From: Cristatella mucedo
Lineage: Eukaryota > Bryozoa > Phylactolaemata > Cristatellidae
NCBI GenBank assembly: GCA_009760855.2
Contig: WPIO01000055.1
Location: 2,217,501 to 2,260,000, forward strand
Length of the DNA stretch: 42,500 bases
Direction of reading: 5' to 3'
Within the stretch, counting starts at the first letter, position 1. Every line of letters starts with the position of its first letter. The notes below the pieces were generated by a model. That model was not told where the DNA came from and did no database searches. It saw nothing but the letters and a program-made list of their open reading frames with translations. A program made the translations under genes and the position numbers. Of the stretch, positions 1-10,310 are shown piece after piece.

Positions 1-116
1 TTCGCCGCCTCCGCCGGCGAATGCGCTGTCGCTAGACGCGTCACCGCGTCAGCTGTCCGTCGCGCAACTGCGCACTTTTTCCCGCCCCTCGGCGCCGACG
101 GCACTCGACTGCTATG

Positions 117-946
117 GATTGCAAATCCTGTTTGACCTCTCGTTAGACGAGCACACCAGCTCCACAGTCAAATCTGCCTACTTTCAGCTACATAACATTG
201 CTAAATTTCGGGCTTGTTTAGATAAGGATACCACGTCTAAGTTGGTCCATGAATTCGTGACATCCCGCCTCGACTTCTGCAACTCACTGCTTACTGGCCT
301 ACCGGCATGTGCGATCAGGTGATTGCAGCTGGTGCAAAACTCTGCAGCTAGGCTCGTCTGTCGTGAGCGTCGCAGTTGCCATATCATACCACTTCTCGCC
401 GACCTGCACTGGCTACCAGTCAAGCAACGGATCGATTCCAAGGTTTTGTCGCTCACTTTTAGGTCATTTCATTCTTTGGCTCCAGCCTATCTGTCAGATA
501 TACTACCCCATCAGGTCAAGCATCGTACCACCCGCTTTTCGAAATCCAACACTTTACCACTACCTCGTACACACCTCAAATCCTTTGGAGACCATGCATT
601 TAGTTCGTCCCTCCCGACCTGCGTCAGAACATCCCCTGACTTGACCACATTTAAAAAGAACCTAAAACCACACTTATTTAGGACAGCATTTAGTGGGTCC
701 CTGTGATTCGTCCTTCATGTGCTTATGCGGTTAACACTGTGCATGCTGCCACTAACCACATTTGCATGCTGACCCTGTGCATGTCACCCCTAACCATGTT
801 ATTCATCTTGTTTGTTTATCAAGCATGATATTTCTCACCATTCAATTTCATTTCCCTTTGCAGCAAATGTAAAGCGCCTAGAAACAGATCGAGTTCTCCG
901 AGGGCGCTTTATCAAGTGCATTATTATTAATATTATTATTATTATA
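117..946 (+). mobile_element. LINE-A copy 1: 3' part of RT ORF plus 3' UTR with ATT tail (decayed)
   Basis: Encodes the C-terminal part of a CR1-like reverse transcriptase polyprotein, with SLDEHTSSTVKSAYFQL, SRLDFCNSLLTGLP and LQLVQNSAARLVC. One in-frame TGA (320-322) interrupts it; the copy at 19.9-20.6 kb has CGA at that codon, so this is a CpG decay event. The ORF ends at 706 and is followed by a 3' UTR with the family signature GAGTTCTC near 891 and terminal ATT repeats (919-946). It is 5' truncated. Confidence 0.8.
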
Positions 947-1341
947 ACCCTCGCGATACTGCGAGTCGCGGCAACGAGAACCCGGCCTGTGACTCGCTGT
1001 TTTCTGCGCTCCGACGAGGTTTGGCGAGCGGTGGACGCCGTGCTACGCTCTCTTCGAGACGCTAGTTTATACCGGCCCAATTCTGTAATAATATTTAATA
1101 ATTATGTAGTAATTGTAACTAAATAGTATTATTTGGAGCCGCTTCCGTGCCTTTCTGATGTTGGGTGAAAGGACATTCTGAGGGGTGGGGCTAAAGAGAC
1201 GTTCTCGGTGAAGAGGCGTCGACAATCTTTTACTTTGGGCAGACCGACCTGCTTCCGGAACACACCCACGGTGGGGGGCTTTAGCCCCGCCCAGTTTCCT
1301 TCTTGGGGCCTCGCATGCGGCATCTGACAAGGCGTTTGTGA

Positions 1342-3292
1342 ATGGAGGTCACGGCCGCCACCCGACGACTGAGGGTCCACGGCCAGAAATCGGGGTCTGA
1401 GGCAGACCTAGTCAATTTTAAAGACTTCCTTCGAGTTTACACCCGAAAGCTTAAAAAAGCCAGGGCTTCTTTTTTCATTAGAAAACTAAACTCCTGCCAG
1501 TCGGACACTATAAACAGATTTTTAAGACAGTAAACCATTTACTGGCCAATGCTGTCAGGTCTGACTCCCCAGATATTAAGGGCTCAGCCGAAAAGTTTTC
1601 AGCCTTCTTTACTGAAAAAATTGTGCACATTCGTGCCTCCATTAAGCCCCCTCCGACCAAAGCAATCGCCGTTCCTCAACCTGTGACCTTTCTTAAAAGG
1701 TTCTCTGATGTTTCTGCCTGTGATGTGGCTGCCTTAATAAGGTCTAGCAAAAAGAGCTGTCTCCTGAAGACCCTATACCTTCATCTATGTGGTCTTCACT
1801 TGCAGACCAACTTAGCCCTGCCATAACCAAGATTTTTAATGCTTCTTTGGGATAAGGGATCGTCCCCAAGTCCTTCAAATCGGCAATCGTTAGACCTATT
1901 CTTAAAAAGCCTGGATTAGACACAGAGGTCCTAGCAAACTATCGTCCAGTTCCCTTCTTCCGTTCTTATCAAAGATTCTTGAAAAAATTGTTGCTAAGCA
2001 GCTAGTTGAACATATTGAAAATAATGGAATGTCAGAAACATTTCAACCAGGTTTCAAGAGGCAGCACTCTACTGAAACTGCTCTCCTCCGTGTTAACAAT
2101 GACATTCTACGTGGCAACGACGACGGGAATGTCACTGCCCTAGCTCTGCTAGATCTGTCTGCTGCCTTCGACACCATTGATCACGAAGTTCTGCTTGAAC
2201 GACTGAGAATAACGATCGGTCTGGCAGACGAAGCACTGGCGTGGTTTAAATCATACTTTTCTAATCCTGTTCAATCCATGTCGTGTGGGGGCCAGGTGTC
2301 AGACATGAAAAAGGTCACCTGTGGAGTCCCTCAAGGGTCTGTACTTGGTCCCTTGCTGTTCTCCATTTATACGCAACCTCTGGGAAAAGTGATTAAGGCC
2401 CATGGAATAGGATATCACTTCTATGCTGACGATACTCAGTTGTGTTTGTCATTTAAACCGTCGGAATCTGCTGCAGCAACTGAGAAACTGAATGCTTGCC
2501 TTGCCGATATTCGAACCTGAATGTCGGAAAACTTCCTGAAATTAAATGACGATAAAACCGAACTGCTTCTCATAGGACACCCTAAGCGTGTGGCTGGGTT
2601 AAAAGGCTTTGCTGTTCTAATAGGTGATGCTATTGTGCGACCTTCACCACGTGCTTGTAATCTAGGTGTCGTGTTCGACAGCTGCCTCAATTTCAAAAGC
2701 TTCATTCAGAAGACTGCCTCTACAGCTAGCCATCACATCCGATCCCTATCCAAGACTAGAAGCCGTCTCCCACAGTGGCTTGTAAAAAATTTAACTAGCT
2801 CTTTAGTTCTATATCGGCTTGATTATTGTAATTCCCTTTTGGCTGGGCTACCAAAGATAGCTATTATGCCACTACAGCGGATTATGAATATGGCTGCAAG
2901 GCTGGTCTTCAAGTCCCAGCGGTTTGAGCACGTGTCACCTTTGCTGAAAGAGCTAGGATGGTTGCCGGTTGAGCAAAGGATACAGAGCAAAGTTCTTACG
3001 CTGACCCACAAGGCAACTACTCTCCAACTGCCGACTATGGCACATCCTTTTCAGCGGTCCTGAACTGCTACTTCTATGCTACTCACTACCTCAACTGCTC
3101 TCCTAACTCTGCTATGCTTCCCACTTTTTCTTAGTTGCGTGAGACGAAGTCTGTTGGCTACCGAACGCCTACCGAAAGCCGCTTAGGCTGTGAGTGCGCT
3201 ATACAAAACTCTCCTGCGTAACACCCACATGGTCTTTATGACTTTGTGGAGTTACTGACGGAGATACATTACATTACATACATACACGGCCG
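1342..3292 (+). mobile_element. LINE-B copy 1: CR1-like RT, most complete LINE-B copy
   Basis: Carries the EN-RT linker region (VNFKDFLRVYTRKLKKARAS) and then RT motifs: [64 protein letters not shown], and the catalytic FYADD at about 2419-2433. The frame is broken by several shifts between 1530 and 2030 and by a TGA at 2518-2520 where the family has Trp (DIRT-W-MSENFLKLNDDKTE). The C-terminal RT region runs to a stop at 3063. The 3' UTR ends in TTACA-type repeats (about 3268-3282), unlike the ATT tail of LINE-A. The 5' end is not clear and could start somewhat earlier. Confidence 0.82.
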
Positions 3293-4487
3293 GTGAGGAT
3301 AACTAGTTAACTAGAACAATTATGATGACCAGAGTGCTACGCTCGCCTTTCAGGACATGCATTGCGTCTAGTCAGAGTTAGTCCTCCTCGAGAACTATAA
3401 TAACTTCTTAGTATTACTACGCTATGTTTCATCATAATTATGAAACCCCGGACTGTACGGAAGAGCGGCTGACCATCCTGGACGACTGAATGCGCGCTCA
3501 GTTAGCAGATGTCTCTAAGCTGAAATGTCAAAAACATTTTCAGCTGCCGAGAGTAAATCTGCAGTCGGATTGACGGAGAAGACGGAGCATCCCAAATATT
3601 TAGACTCACGCGCGTGATCCCGCATTGGCTGATCCGCCAGACGGCGCTCTGCGAAGAAACCTCCGCCCCTCCACCCCCCCCCCCCCCCCGCTAGGGCGGC
3701 GAATGAACGGGAAAAAGCAACGTTGGAATGTCCGCATTTTCGACGGCGGGACCGTGCGAGAGCCTAGTCGGCATCCCTTTTGTCGCAGTGAAAGTCAACC
3801 ACGAGTAAGAAGACGCAATGCCGGCACGCGAGCTCACAAAAGTGTGCCGATCCAGCCGACTCATCGCAAAGACGCACAGAGCGAGCGCTCGAGGCGAGGC
3901 TTTGCGTCGTCGAGATTTGCTGGCAGCGCGTTAGAGGCTGCGCGTACAGTCGCGCGCATGCGCAGCAGCAGCGGTTTCCGGCGCTAACCTGTAAACTCCC
4001 GATCGGAGGCGTCGGCAGGCTGAGCGGTCCATCCTCGCCCGAGCACAGCCACTCCTTCAAACGCCAAGCAACGAGCTCGTGCACAGCAAGTGTCCCAACA
4101 AGCTGCAGTGCCAGTGCACAGAAAGCGCTCGCGCATGCGCACAAGCGCACAGTCTCCCATTTACGAGTACATAACTATGTGTGCGGATTGATGGTGGAAT
4201 CGCTTCGATCGCTTTTTTAGTTGCTATGGATCACGAGCAATAAATTTCTATAGAGCCGGCGGCGGCTGAAGCGAGAACGAGCGGTTGCGTCCTTCCCCTC
4301 GAGCGGAGAAAGGCCAAGCTACTGACGCAGACCTGCGATTCAGAGGCGGCTTCGCAATTTCCGATGCAACGTCCGCAGCGGAGGCCGCCGACCACCCCGG
4401 TCGCGAACGCCTGGATGGCAGCCGGCCTCGCATTGGCTGGTTGCCAACGCGCGACAGCCAATGGCCTCGCAGCTCTTGCGACTTTCG
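3293..4487. other. GC-rich region without recognised gene
   Basis: Several short frames are open on both strands because of high GC content, but none resembles a known domain. It holds a C16 run (3674-3689) and many CpG dinucleotides. The PH exon of the left paralog was looked for here on the minus strand and not seen. Confidence 0.5.
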
Positions 4488-4593
4488 CCGTGGTGACGGC
4501 GGCGCCAGCTAAACCAACCCGATTGTGGCGGATAACCTTTATTCGCGATTGTGCGATTACGCGGTAGTCTATAGCGGCAAGGCCGTATAAAAA
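4432..4593 (+). promoter_or_regulatory. Promoter-like cluster: CCAAT boxes and TATA box
   Basis: A reversed CCAAT (ATTGG, 4432-4436), a forward CCAAT (4458-4462) and TATAAAAAA (4585-4593) occur in order on the plus strand. The spacing is compatible with a pol II core promoter, but the TATA part belongs to a repeat also present at about 8.6 kb, so it may be a transposable-element promoter. No convincing plus-strand gene follows. Confidence 0.3.
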
Positions 4594-4608
4594 ACCCGGC
4601 GCCCTGAG
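4488..4608 (+). repeat. Unclassified ~120-bp repeat, copy 1
   Basis: Aligns with 8506-8621 over its whole length, sharing CGGCTAAA-like, GTGCGATT, TATAAAAAA-like and the terminal CGGCGCCCTGAG. At the second site it directly follows a tRNA-like SINE head, so it could be a SINE body; here no head is visible. Confidence 0.6.
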
Positions 4609-4926
4609 GTAGGCTGCAACTTGGCGATCGATTGTATCAAAAGCTGTCAAAAGGATCGAGCAAAACAAGCAGAGATACTCAACTTTGGTCTGCATTCTTA
4701 AGTAGGTCGTTATACACCTGAAGCAATGCTGACTCGGCGCTCACCCACCGCGCAGCCGTCACGCACAGAGCTGCGGCTGCGACACAGACAGAGAGAGAAA
4801 GCCGTAAGAAACTCTAGAGGCGAGAATCTTTATGGCAGCGTGGCTATGGAGACGCGCGCTGCCACGCGGGCGGTCCACGGCACGAACTCCGCGCGACGCG
4901 TCGACAAAGCGGCGCGGCGAACGCAC

Positions 4927-5048
4927 CTCGCTGTCGGCGAACATGTCGTATTTGTTGGGCCACTTGGCGACCTTTAGTTTGTTGTCTGATGCGACGGGCC
5001 AGTTTCGAACGACGCTAGCGACCTCGACGTGATCCTCTATAAACCTCT
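4927..5048 (-). CDS. Paralog exon: C-terminal half of second RA domain
   Basis: 122 nt: two bases completing a Glu codon, then 40 codons beginning RFIEDHVEVASVVRNW and ending KYDMFADSE. R-x-I-E-D-H, N-W, S-D-N-[KR] and K-Y-D-[LM]-F are kept relative to the other MRL gene (14 of 40 identical). The acceptor is GTTTCAG|AG after a good pyrimidine tract (TCTCTCCTTCCGCTCTCG), and the donor GAG|GTGCGT is phase 0. A 15-bp-arm inverted repeat lies about 55 nt upstream of the acceptor (5103-5140). Confidence 0.75.
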
Positions 5049-6737
5049 CTGAAACGCGCACAGACGAGAGCGGAAGGAGAGACAAAGACGCCGAGCGGCG
5101 CCGAGCGAAGCCTCGCGCGGCGCCTCGCGAGGCTTCGCTCTCCCTCTGCAGCCTGCGAGGCCCGTTGGCGCGTAAGGCGCGGGGCGGCGTGCGCGCTACG
5201 CTAGACGCACGCGCCTTTCGTCTCGATTCGAGAATCGCGAGCCGCGAGCCGCAGCTGCGCCGCCGCCGCCGCTGTGCGAGAGACGCCGGCGGTGACACAC
5301 GCTGCTGACAGGAATCGCAGCTGTCGCCGACATCGGCGGAACGAGCGTTCACGACAAACTCGTGTCAGGGATTAAATGCGCTCGCTGAGCGGCCGAAGCG
5401 TCCGCCGTCCCAACGCCGCCACAATGCTGCAGCCCGTCGCCGCTGGCCGGCTGCTGGCCTCTAAAAGCCCGGCACGGTCATGCACCGCGGGTCTCAGCCG
5501 GGATGTCAGCCTTTGGGACTGAACCTTGACCTAGAGGCTAGCTGTATAAGGTCCCGGCCTTCTTTTTGAAATCCTCTCGCGAAAGCGTCTTGGCCCCTTC
5601 AACAAGCGGTACGCTTTGCTTTTGACAGACGAGTGGGCCGTTCGGAGAACCTGACGCAGCGCCGTGAACGCTGTCCTATTTTAGGGCTGCGATCGCCCAG
5701 GAGGTAAGGTTGTGCTTATGCGTGCTGACACTGTGCATGCTGCCACTAACCGCATTTGCATGCTGACCCTGTGCATGTCACCCCTAACCATGTTATTCAT
5801 TTTGTTTATTTATCAAGCATGATATTACTCACCATTCAATTGCATTTCCCTTTACAGCAAATGTAAAGCGCCTAGAAAGTGATTGAGTTCTCTGAGGGAG
5901 CTTTATTATCAAGTGTATTATTATATTATTAGTAAGTTTCTTACTCTTCACGACCGAGGTCACGTGGGTTTAAATCCTGCAGCTGGCAATCCTTTATTGC
6001 CCGCTGCATGCGGCTCTTTTGACGCTACATAAATGAGGCTTAAATCTCGGCTAATTTTCTTTTACCCGGCGCGTCGTGTAGCACCACTCCTGTCCATTAA
6101 AAAACAGTCGGGCAAGCTACCGCCCCCCCCCCCGAAGTAATGCCGCTTTCTTGGCGCGTTGCCGCGGAATGTCTCTATAGTCCCGCTATACAAGGAACAA
6201 ACAAGTTTCGTCGCCATTTCGAGAGAGCCCCAAGCCGGGCGCCGAAGACTCCAACCTTCGGAGGGGCACCCTCGGACGCGCGCTCGCGCGCATACGGCGT
6301 TGAGAGACGCGCGCTCATCCGAGTGCGCGTCTCGGCAAAGAAGGCTAGGGCGGTCCCCGGCGGGCCGGTGCAACGCGGCCCCACCCCTTTCAGCCACACC
6401 CTCGGGCTGAGGCTTCGGGCCCCCACCCGCTTCCTAAGGCTGTGGCGGATTGAGCTGTATGCTCGGTGCATGTAGTGCGCAGGATTTCGCTGGAATGCGG
6501 TGGACTAGGGGTAGCAGCCAGCGTCTTTATATATTTATCGCGTTTGGATGAGAACGCGTGAGCGTAATTGAATGAAATAAAATGAGCACATCATAACGCC
6601 CGTGTGCTAAAATAGTCACTCGAAATTAAAGCTTCGCGCCACCGATTTCCAGTCCATTTTCTCTCAATATGAGCACTGTTGCCGTAATTCGCAGCATCAA
6701 TGAGGCGGCGGCGGCGGCGGTGCTCGCACCGACGCGG

Positions 6738-6788
<51 letters not shown>

Positions 6789-6970
6789 GCGGACCGGCAC
6801 TTACCCATGAGCAAGCTAGGCACGTGCTCGACCAGAGTCATGTGGTCGATCATGAGAGCGCAGCATCGTCGGAGCATTCCGCGAACGACATCCGCGGCCG
6901 TCGTGCCTTCGTGGACAGTCAAAGCCTTGCGCTGTCCGTTTGGAAATTCCACATCTACTGTTGACGCCGT
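4927..6970 (-). CDS. Tandem MRL-type paralog, RA-domain exons only (partial gene running off the left edge)
   Basis: Two minus-strand exons, 6970-6805 and 5048-4927, join in phase 1 to encode about 96 residues of an RA domain. By my hand alignment about 36 of 93 positions match the RA domain of the gene at 24.7-38.6 kb. The intron lies at the same codon (the Glu before R-x-I-E-D-H) and the second exon is exactly 122 nt in both genes. This intron is about 1.8 kb versus 1.6 kb in the other gene. No PH, linker or proline-rich exon is visible to the left (3.3-4.9 kb shows none; 0.1-3.3 kb is mostly LINE), so the rest is outside the window or lost. Both exons are open with good splice sites, arguing for a functional paralog or a recent pseudogene. 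Confidence 0.72.
5103..5140. repeat. Inverted repeat, 15-bp perfect arms, 8-nt loop
   Basis: Arms 5103-5117 and 5126-5140 (GAGCGAAGCCTCGCG and its complement). It lies in the paralog's intron about 55 nt upstream of the 3' splice site of the 122-nt RA exon. Confidence 0.8.
5708..5934 (+). mobile_element. LINE-A copy 2: 3' UTR fragment
   Basis: Closely matches the 3' UTR of the copy at 117-946, including CTGTGCATGCTGCCACTAAC, CATTCAATTGCATTTCCC and GCAAATGTAAAGCGCCTAGA, and ends in ATT/ATTA repeats. It lies inside the intron between the two RA exons of the left paralog. Confidence 0.8.
5938..6045 (+). mobile_element. SINE-2 fragment (tRNA-derived)
   Basis: Contains CGAGGTCACGTGGGTTTAAA, a variant B box, then TCCTGCAGCTGGC and a TATTGCC segment like the full SINE-2 copies near 18.0 and 23.6 kb. 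The A-box half is largely missing. It directly follows the ATT tail of a LINE-A fragment. Confidence 0.55.
6046..6738. other. Intronic GC-rich sequence of the left paralog
   Basis: Lies between the two RA exons of the minus-strand paralog. No domain or repeat family was recognised; short open frames on both strands look like GC-driven chance. Confidence 0.45.
6739..6787. repeat. (CCG/CGG)n trinucleotide microsatellite, about 16 units
   Basis: A pure CCG array on the plus strand. In the transcript of the minus-strand paralog it is (CGG)16, starting about 17 nt after the GTAAGT donor of the first RA exon. Confidence 0.95.
6805..6970 (-). CDS. Paralog exon: N-terminal half of second RA domain
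   Basis: 55 codons plus one base, beginning TASTVDVEFPNGQRKALTV and ending TLVEHVPSLLM. The acceptor is CGTTTAG|ACG (phase 0), where the TAG itself is an in-frame stop, so translation cannot continue upstream without splicing. The donor is ATGG|GTAAGT, phase 1, a near-consensus site. It shares N-G, K-x-L, T-A, T-L-V-E and P-x-L-x-M with the other RA exon; the Trp before T-L-V-E in that gene is Met here. A (CGG)n tract of about 48 nt starts about 17 nt inside the intron. Confidence 0.75.
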
Positions 6971-7593
6971 CTAAACGACGAGACGAGCGAGTTTTTCCGC
7001 CACGCTTCCGTCGCACTGTCGCACGTTGCCACCCGCAAGTAGCTCGCTATTTCGCCAAGACCAGTCGATAGCGCCTATCGAGGCCCACATGCACCCATGG
7101 AGATGAAGAGACTCAGCGCGGCGCGCTTCGCGGACATCCTCGGGATCGCGCTGCCCTGCCACACTGTAGGTCAGAGGTCGCAGAGCGGCCCTCGGAGCCA
7201 GCCAGCCAGCTAGCCAGCTAGCTAGCGGCTCGCTGCAATCGGCCAAGGTCGCAGCGAGCGATGCAATAGCGCACCCTCTCATTCGAAGGTAATTACAGAG
7301 CAGCAGTTTCTTCGCGACGTCACGCGGTGTATCTTCCTGTACATCCGGCTGCAGCCGCTGCCGCGACCGACGAGGCTTCGCTGACGTCAGCACTCGCGCT
7401 GCCACACGTGCTCGGATCGCTCGGGGCTCGCGACTCTTAGGGCTCGGCTCAATTAATGAGCGCTCAACGCTCAGCACGAGGTGCGCTGGTTTTAAATCTA
7501 ACCTCGGCCTTATATGCGAATAATAACGAGCCTTTTGCGTAGCTCTCAAAGACGACCGATTCCGGTTAGTAGAACCCCGCGTTAGCAACTCAG
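6971..7593. other. Sequence upstream of the paralog's RA exon; long minus-strand open frame of unknown meaning
   Basis: On the minus strand a 205-codon frame (7588-6971) is open and ends at the TAG that also forms the acceptor of the RA exon. It has no recognisable domain, is compositionally odd (Arg/Ala/Leu rich) and is not in the RA frame. Probably intron or untranslated sequence. Confidence 0.4.
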
Positions 7594-8290
7594 TAAAAAT
7601 AATAACAACAATAGTAGTGGTATTTGTAATACATTTCCATAGCGCCTTCAGAGAACTTGCATCTCTTTCTACGCCCTTTACATGCGCTGTAAATGAAGCA
7701 TGATCAAGTGGTTAGCGATAACTATCGGGTCTGCGGTACCGCGACGGCTTACTACTCCGGCGGAAGCCGCTGAGAGGATAACAGCAGACCCAATAATACA
7801 CTTTTGGGGATACTATTAGAGGCTCTTAGCTAGCGCGGTGCCGCTACGGCCCGGTTCCTCGTTCAGTAAAAATGGCATCTGTCTGGGCCGTCTTTTGCTG
7901 TGCGCGACTGCTCGCACAAATACAACAGTAACATACTCACTGTCAACAAGCATGGCTTGGTTAGAAGTGACCTTTACGGAGTCAATCTGTAAATATGATT
8001 AGCAGCAGCATGCACTATGCTAGCACGCATAAGAACCCAAAGAATAAATCGCGAGAACCCACTAAATTTCAGGATAAAAATGCTTTTTATAAGGTTTAAA
8101 CTTTAGCTGGTTTTTAAATGTCAAGCCTGAGGATGTCGCGACGTTTGGGAAGTGAGTTCCAGGCTTTGGGAGCACACGAACTAAAAGGCACGGTCTTCAA
8201 AGGATTTGAGGTTCGTACGAGGTACAGCTAAGCGATGATTCGGAAAAACGTGTAGTACGACTCCGTGCACTTAATGACGCGGATATAAGA
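7594..8290 (-). mobile_element. LINE-A copy 3: 3' end with internal insertion (decayed)
   Basis: The minus strand carries the LINE-A tail (7594-7725), then unrelated sequence of roughly 200 bp, then the UTR and the C-terminal ORF region from about 7950 (signatures TTCCAGGCTTTGGGAGCA and AAAGGATTTGAGGTTCGTA on the plus strand). No intact frame remains. Confidence 0.65.
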
Positions 8291-8416
8291 AATCGAAGTA
8301 CACGGGAAAAGAGGAGTTCGATAGTGTGCAGACATAATACCAATCTATCCTCCCAAAAAATATCAAATCACTGGTGGAAAATTTTTAAAAAATGCTACAA
8401 GTCGACCATCAACTGT

Positions 8417-8621
8417 TCCGAGCCGGTTTGTCACAGTGATTAAGGTGCTGGCCCCAGCAAGGTCAAGGTGAACGTAACCGATGACCGAGGTCGTGGACTC
8501 GAGCCCCGTTGCAACGGCGGCGACGGCTAAATCAGCCGTATTATGGCGGACAACTTATTCGTGGCGGTGCGATTGTACGATAGTTTATTCCATAGGCCAT
8601 AAAAAATTCCGGCGCCCTGAG
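8417..8621 (+). mobile_element. SINE-1 head fused to the unclassified ~116-bp repeat (copy 2)
   Basis: Positions 8417-8505 carry the SINE-1 tRNA-like head: CCGAGCCGGTTTG, GATTAAGGTGCTGGCCCC (A-box region) and GTGGACTCGAGCCCC (B box). From 8506 to 8621 the sequence instead matches the repeat at 4488-4608. It may be a third SINE family using a SINE-1-type head, or a chance junction. Confidence 0.55.
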
Positions 8622-9650
8622 ATCGAGAGGCGGGCAGTCAGAATTCGAGTCGAAATTGATGAAATCGAGAGAGGAAATTGCTGATTCGAACTGACTCGAA
8701 CTCTGGAGTATGAGAAGAATATAAATAAAGGGGTATCGGCATTAAAAAAAGCTTTTTCGGGAAAGGGAGCGATACTAAGTAGTGCGCACCATTACGGGTT
8801 TGTTGGTGGATTTGATAAACAGACGCACGGCGTCTTCTATGCAGAAAAGGCTTAAGCCTTGGTAACAACGCATACGAATCCAGTGTTCAAGGACTTGCTC
8901 TGAACGCCTCAATATAACTCGAGCCCTCGAATTCAGCTATTTTTAGTTTGGCCGTGTGGTGTATGCGACTAGTCCTGGGGTTTTGGTTGGTCTGCTGGAC
9001 CGACGGGGAAGGGGAGGAGTCGACAGACTCCTCCCCTTCCCCGTCGGTCCAGCTTCCCCGAAAATTTTTTGACGTATGATGACGACGTAGTAGCCCAAAT
9101 CTGTTGGAAATCGGTCCAAAATCTAAGCCAATTTATGAGGAAAGTCTGCCGCGTAAACGCAGCTTTATGGATGCGCGCTCGATAGGTCAAGGTCAAGATA
9201 TCTTCGGCGTTGCCGTACTTCTGCCACTGCCGGCGTACCTGCGCACATTGGCACAGCACCTACAAGTAGCTAGTCGCGCTACAAGGCTTCAAGCCTGCCA
9301 GTGGTGACCATATCTGGAAGTTCATATCCCACTCTAAGGGTAGATACTAGCCCGCTAGATCACTGTTCTCTTACTGAGATGCACCTATTTTCTTCTGCTC
9401 TGAATAGCCAACATAATAAACATTTCTCTAGCATCAAGTCTTGTTCGTGCATCCATCAAAATGGATGCATTGATACCCCTCATTACGAAGGCAATGCCAG
9501 ACCACCAGAGCACAATATCTGCCTGTTGACCTTGCTACCCATCGATGACACCGACACGAGTAGCGGCGGACCAGCTAACCACTTTCATAAGAACCTCGAG
9601 TCTGGCAATTAAGTGTAAGTAATGCTTTAAACCAATCACTCCACAGAGTG
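8622..9650. other. Non-coding stretch with a long palindrome
   Basis: Apart from the hairpin at 8994-9053 I recognise no family. Two frames of about 100 codons are open (9259-8969 minus, 9301-9612 plus) but match nothing I know. Confidence 0.4.
8994..9053. repeat. Perfect inverted repeat, 28-bp arms, 4-nt loop
   Basis: Left arm 8994-9021 and right arm 9026-9053 are exact reverse complements, with loop GACA. The arms are purine-rich on one side (GGGGAAGGGGAGGAG). It is unrelated to the LINE/SINE families here. Confidence 0.95.
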
Positions 9651-9654
9651 AGCA

Positions 9655-10310
9655 CTGCTATAATAATAATTAATATATTTGATATAGCACTCTCAGAGAA
9701 CTTAATCACTATAGGCACTTTACATATGCTGCAAAGAAAGCATGTTTGAATGGTTTGAATGGTAGCATGCTCAATGACAAGCATAAAATGGTTGGAGGTG
9801 ACATGCACAGATATTACTCACCATTCAATTGCATTTCCCTTTGCAGCAAATGTAAAGCGCCTAGAGAGAGATTGAGTTCTTTGAGGGCGCTTTATCAAGT
9901 GCATTATTATTATTATTATTATGCACAGCGTCAGCATGCAAATATGGTTAGTGGCAGCATGCACAATGTCAGCAACGTAAGTACACAAAGGACGAATTGC
10001 AAGGACCTACTGTGATAAATAGATGCATTTTTAGTTTTTTTAACATCGCCAGTTCAGGGGATATCGTGACGCCAATCGGGAGTGATTTCCAGGCTTTGGG
10101 AGCATACGAGCTAAAGGCATGGTCTTAAAACTATTTGGGGTTCGTAAGAGTAGCTAAAAGAATGTATTCAGAAAAGTGGACGAAACGATGCTTAGCCTGG
10201 TGGGGAGTAGATCCGATAGGTAGGCTAGAGCTATAGAATAAAGAAACCTAAAATTGAGTGACAAAACCTTGAAGTCTTAAGGAGGGCGTTTTGCTTTATT
10301 ATAAATAACG
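9655..10310 (-). mobile_element. LINE-A copy 4: 3' end, interrupted by a nested copy
   Basis: The minus-strand LINE-A 3' UTR (9655-9810) continues at 9921 into the rest of the UTR and the C-terminal ORF (GGCTTTGGGAGCATACGAGC near 10094; CTTGAAGTC near 10270). The gap is a younger plus-strand LINE-A insertion. The ORF is shattered by indels. Confidence 0.75.
9811..9920 (+). mobile_element. LINE-A copy 5: nested, 5'-truncated insertion with 8-bp target-site duplication
   Basis: 110 bp from ATATTACTCACCATTCAATT to the ATT-repeat tail. It is flanked by ATGCACAG at 9803-9810 and again at 9921-9928, and removing it restores the continuous minus-strand LINE-A UTR. This gives clean boundaries for a family member. 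Confidence 0.88.

Noticed and set aside
3764-4150. Minus-strand 128-codon frame as a PH exon of the left paralog
   Set aside because: Cys/Ala/Leu-rich without any PH signature; no conserved Trp or basic loop.
4231-4695. Minus-strand frame with AFDTID resembling an RT motif
   Set aside because: Only six residues resemble the RT signature; no other RT motif surrounds it and the frame is otherwise low-complexity.
6140-6475. Overlapping ~100-codon frames on both strands at 6.06-6.48 kb
   Set aside because: Compositionally driven by GC-rich sequence within an intron; no motif and mutually overlapping.
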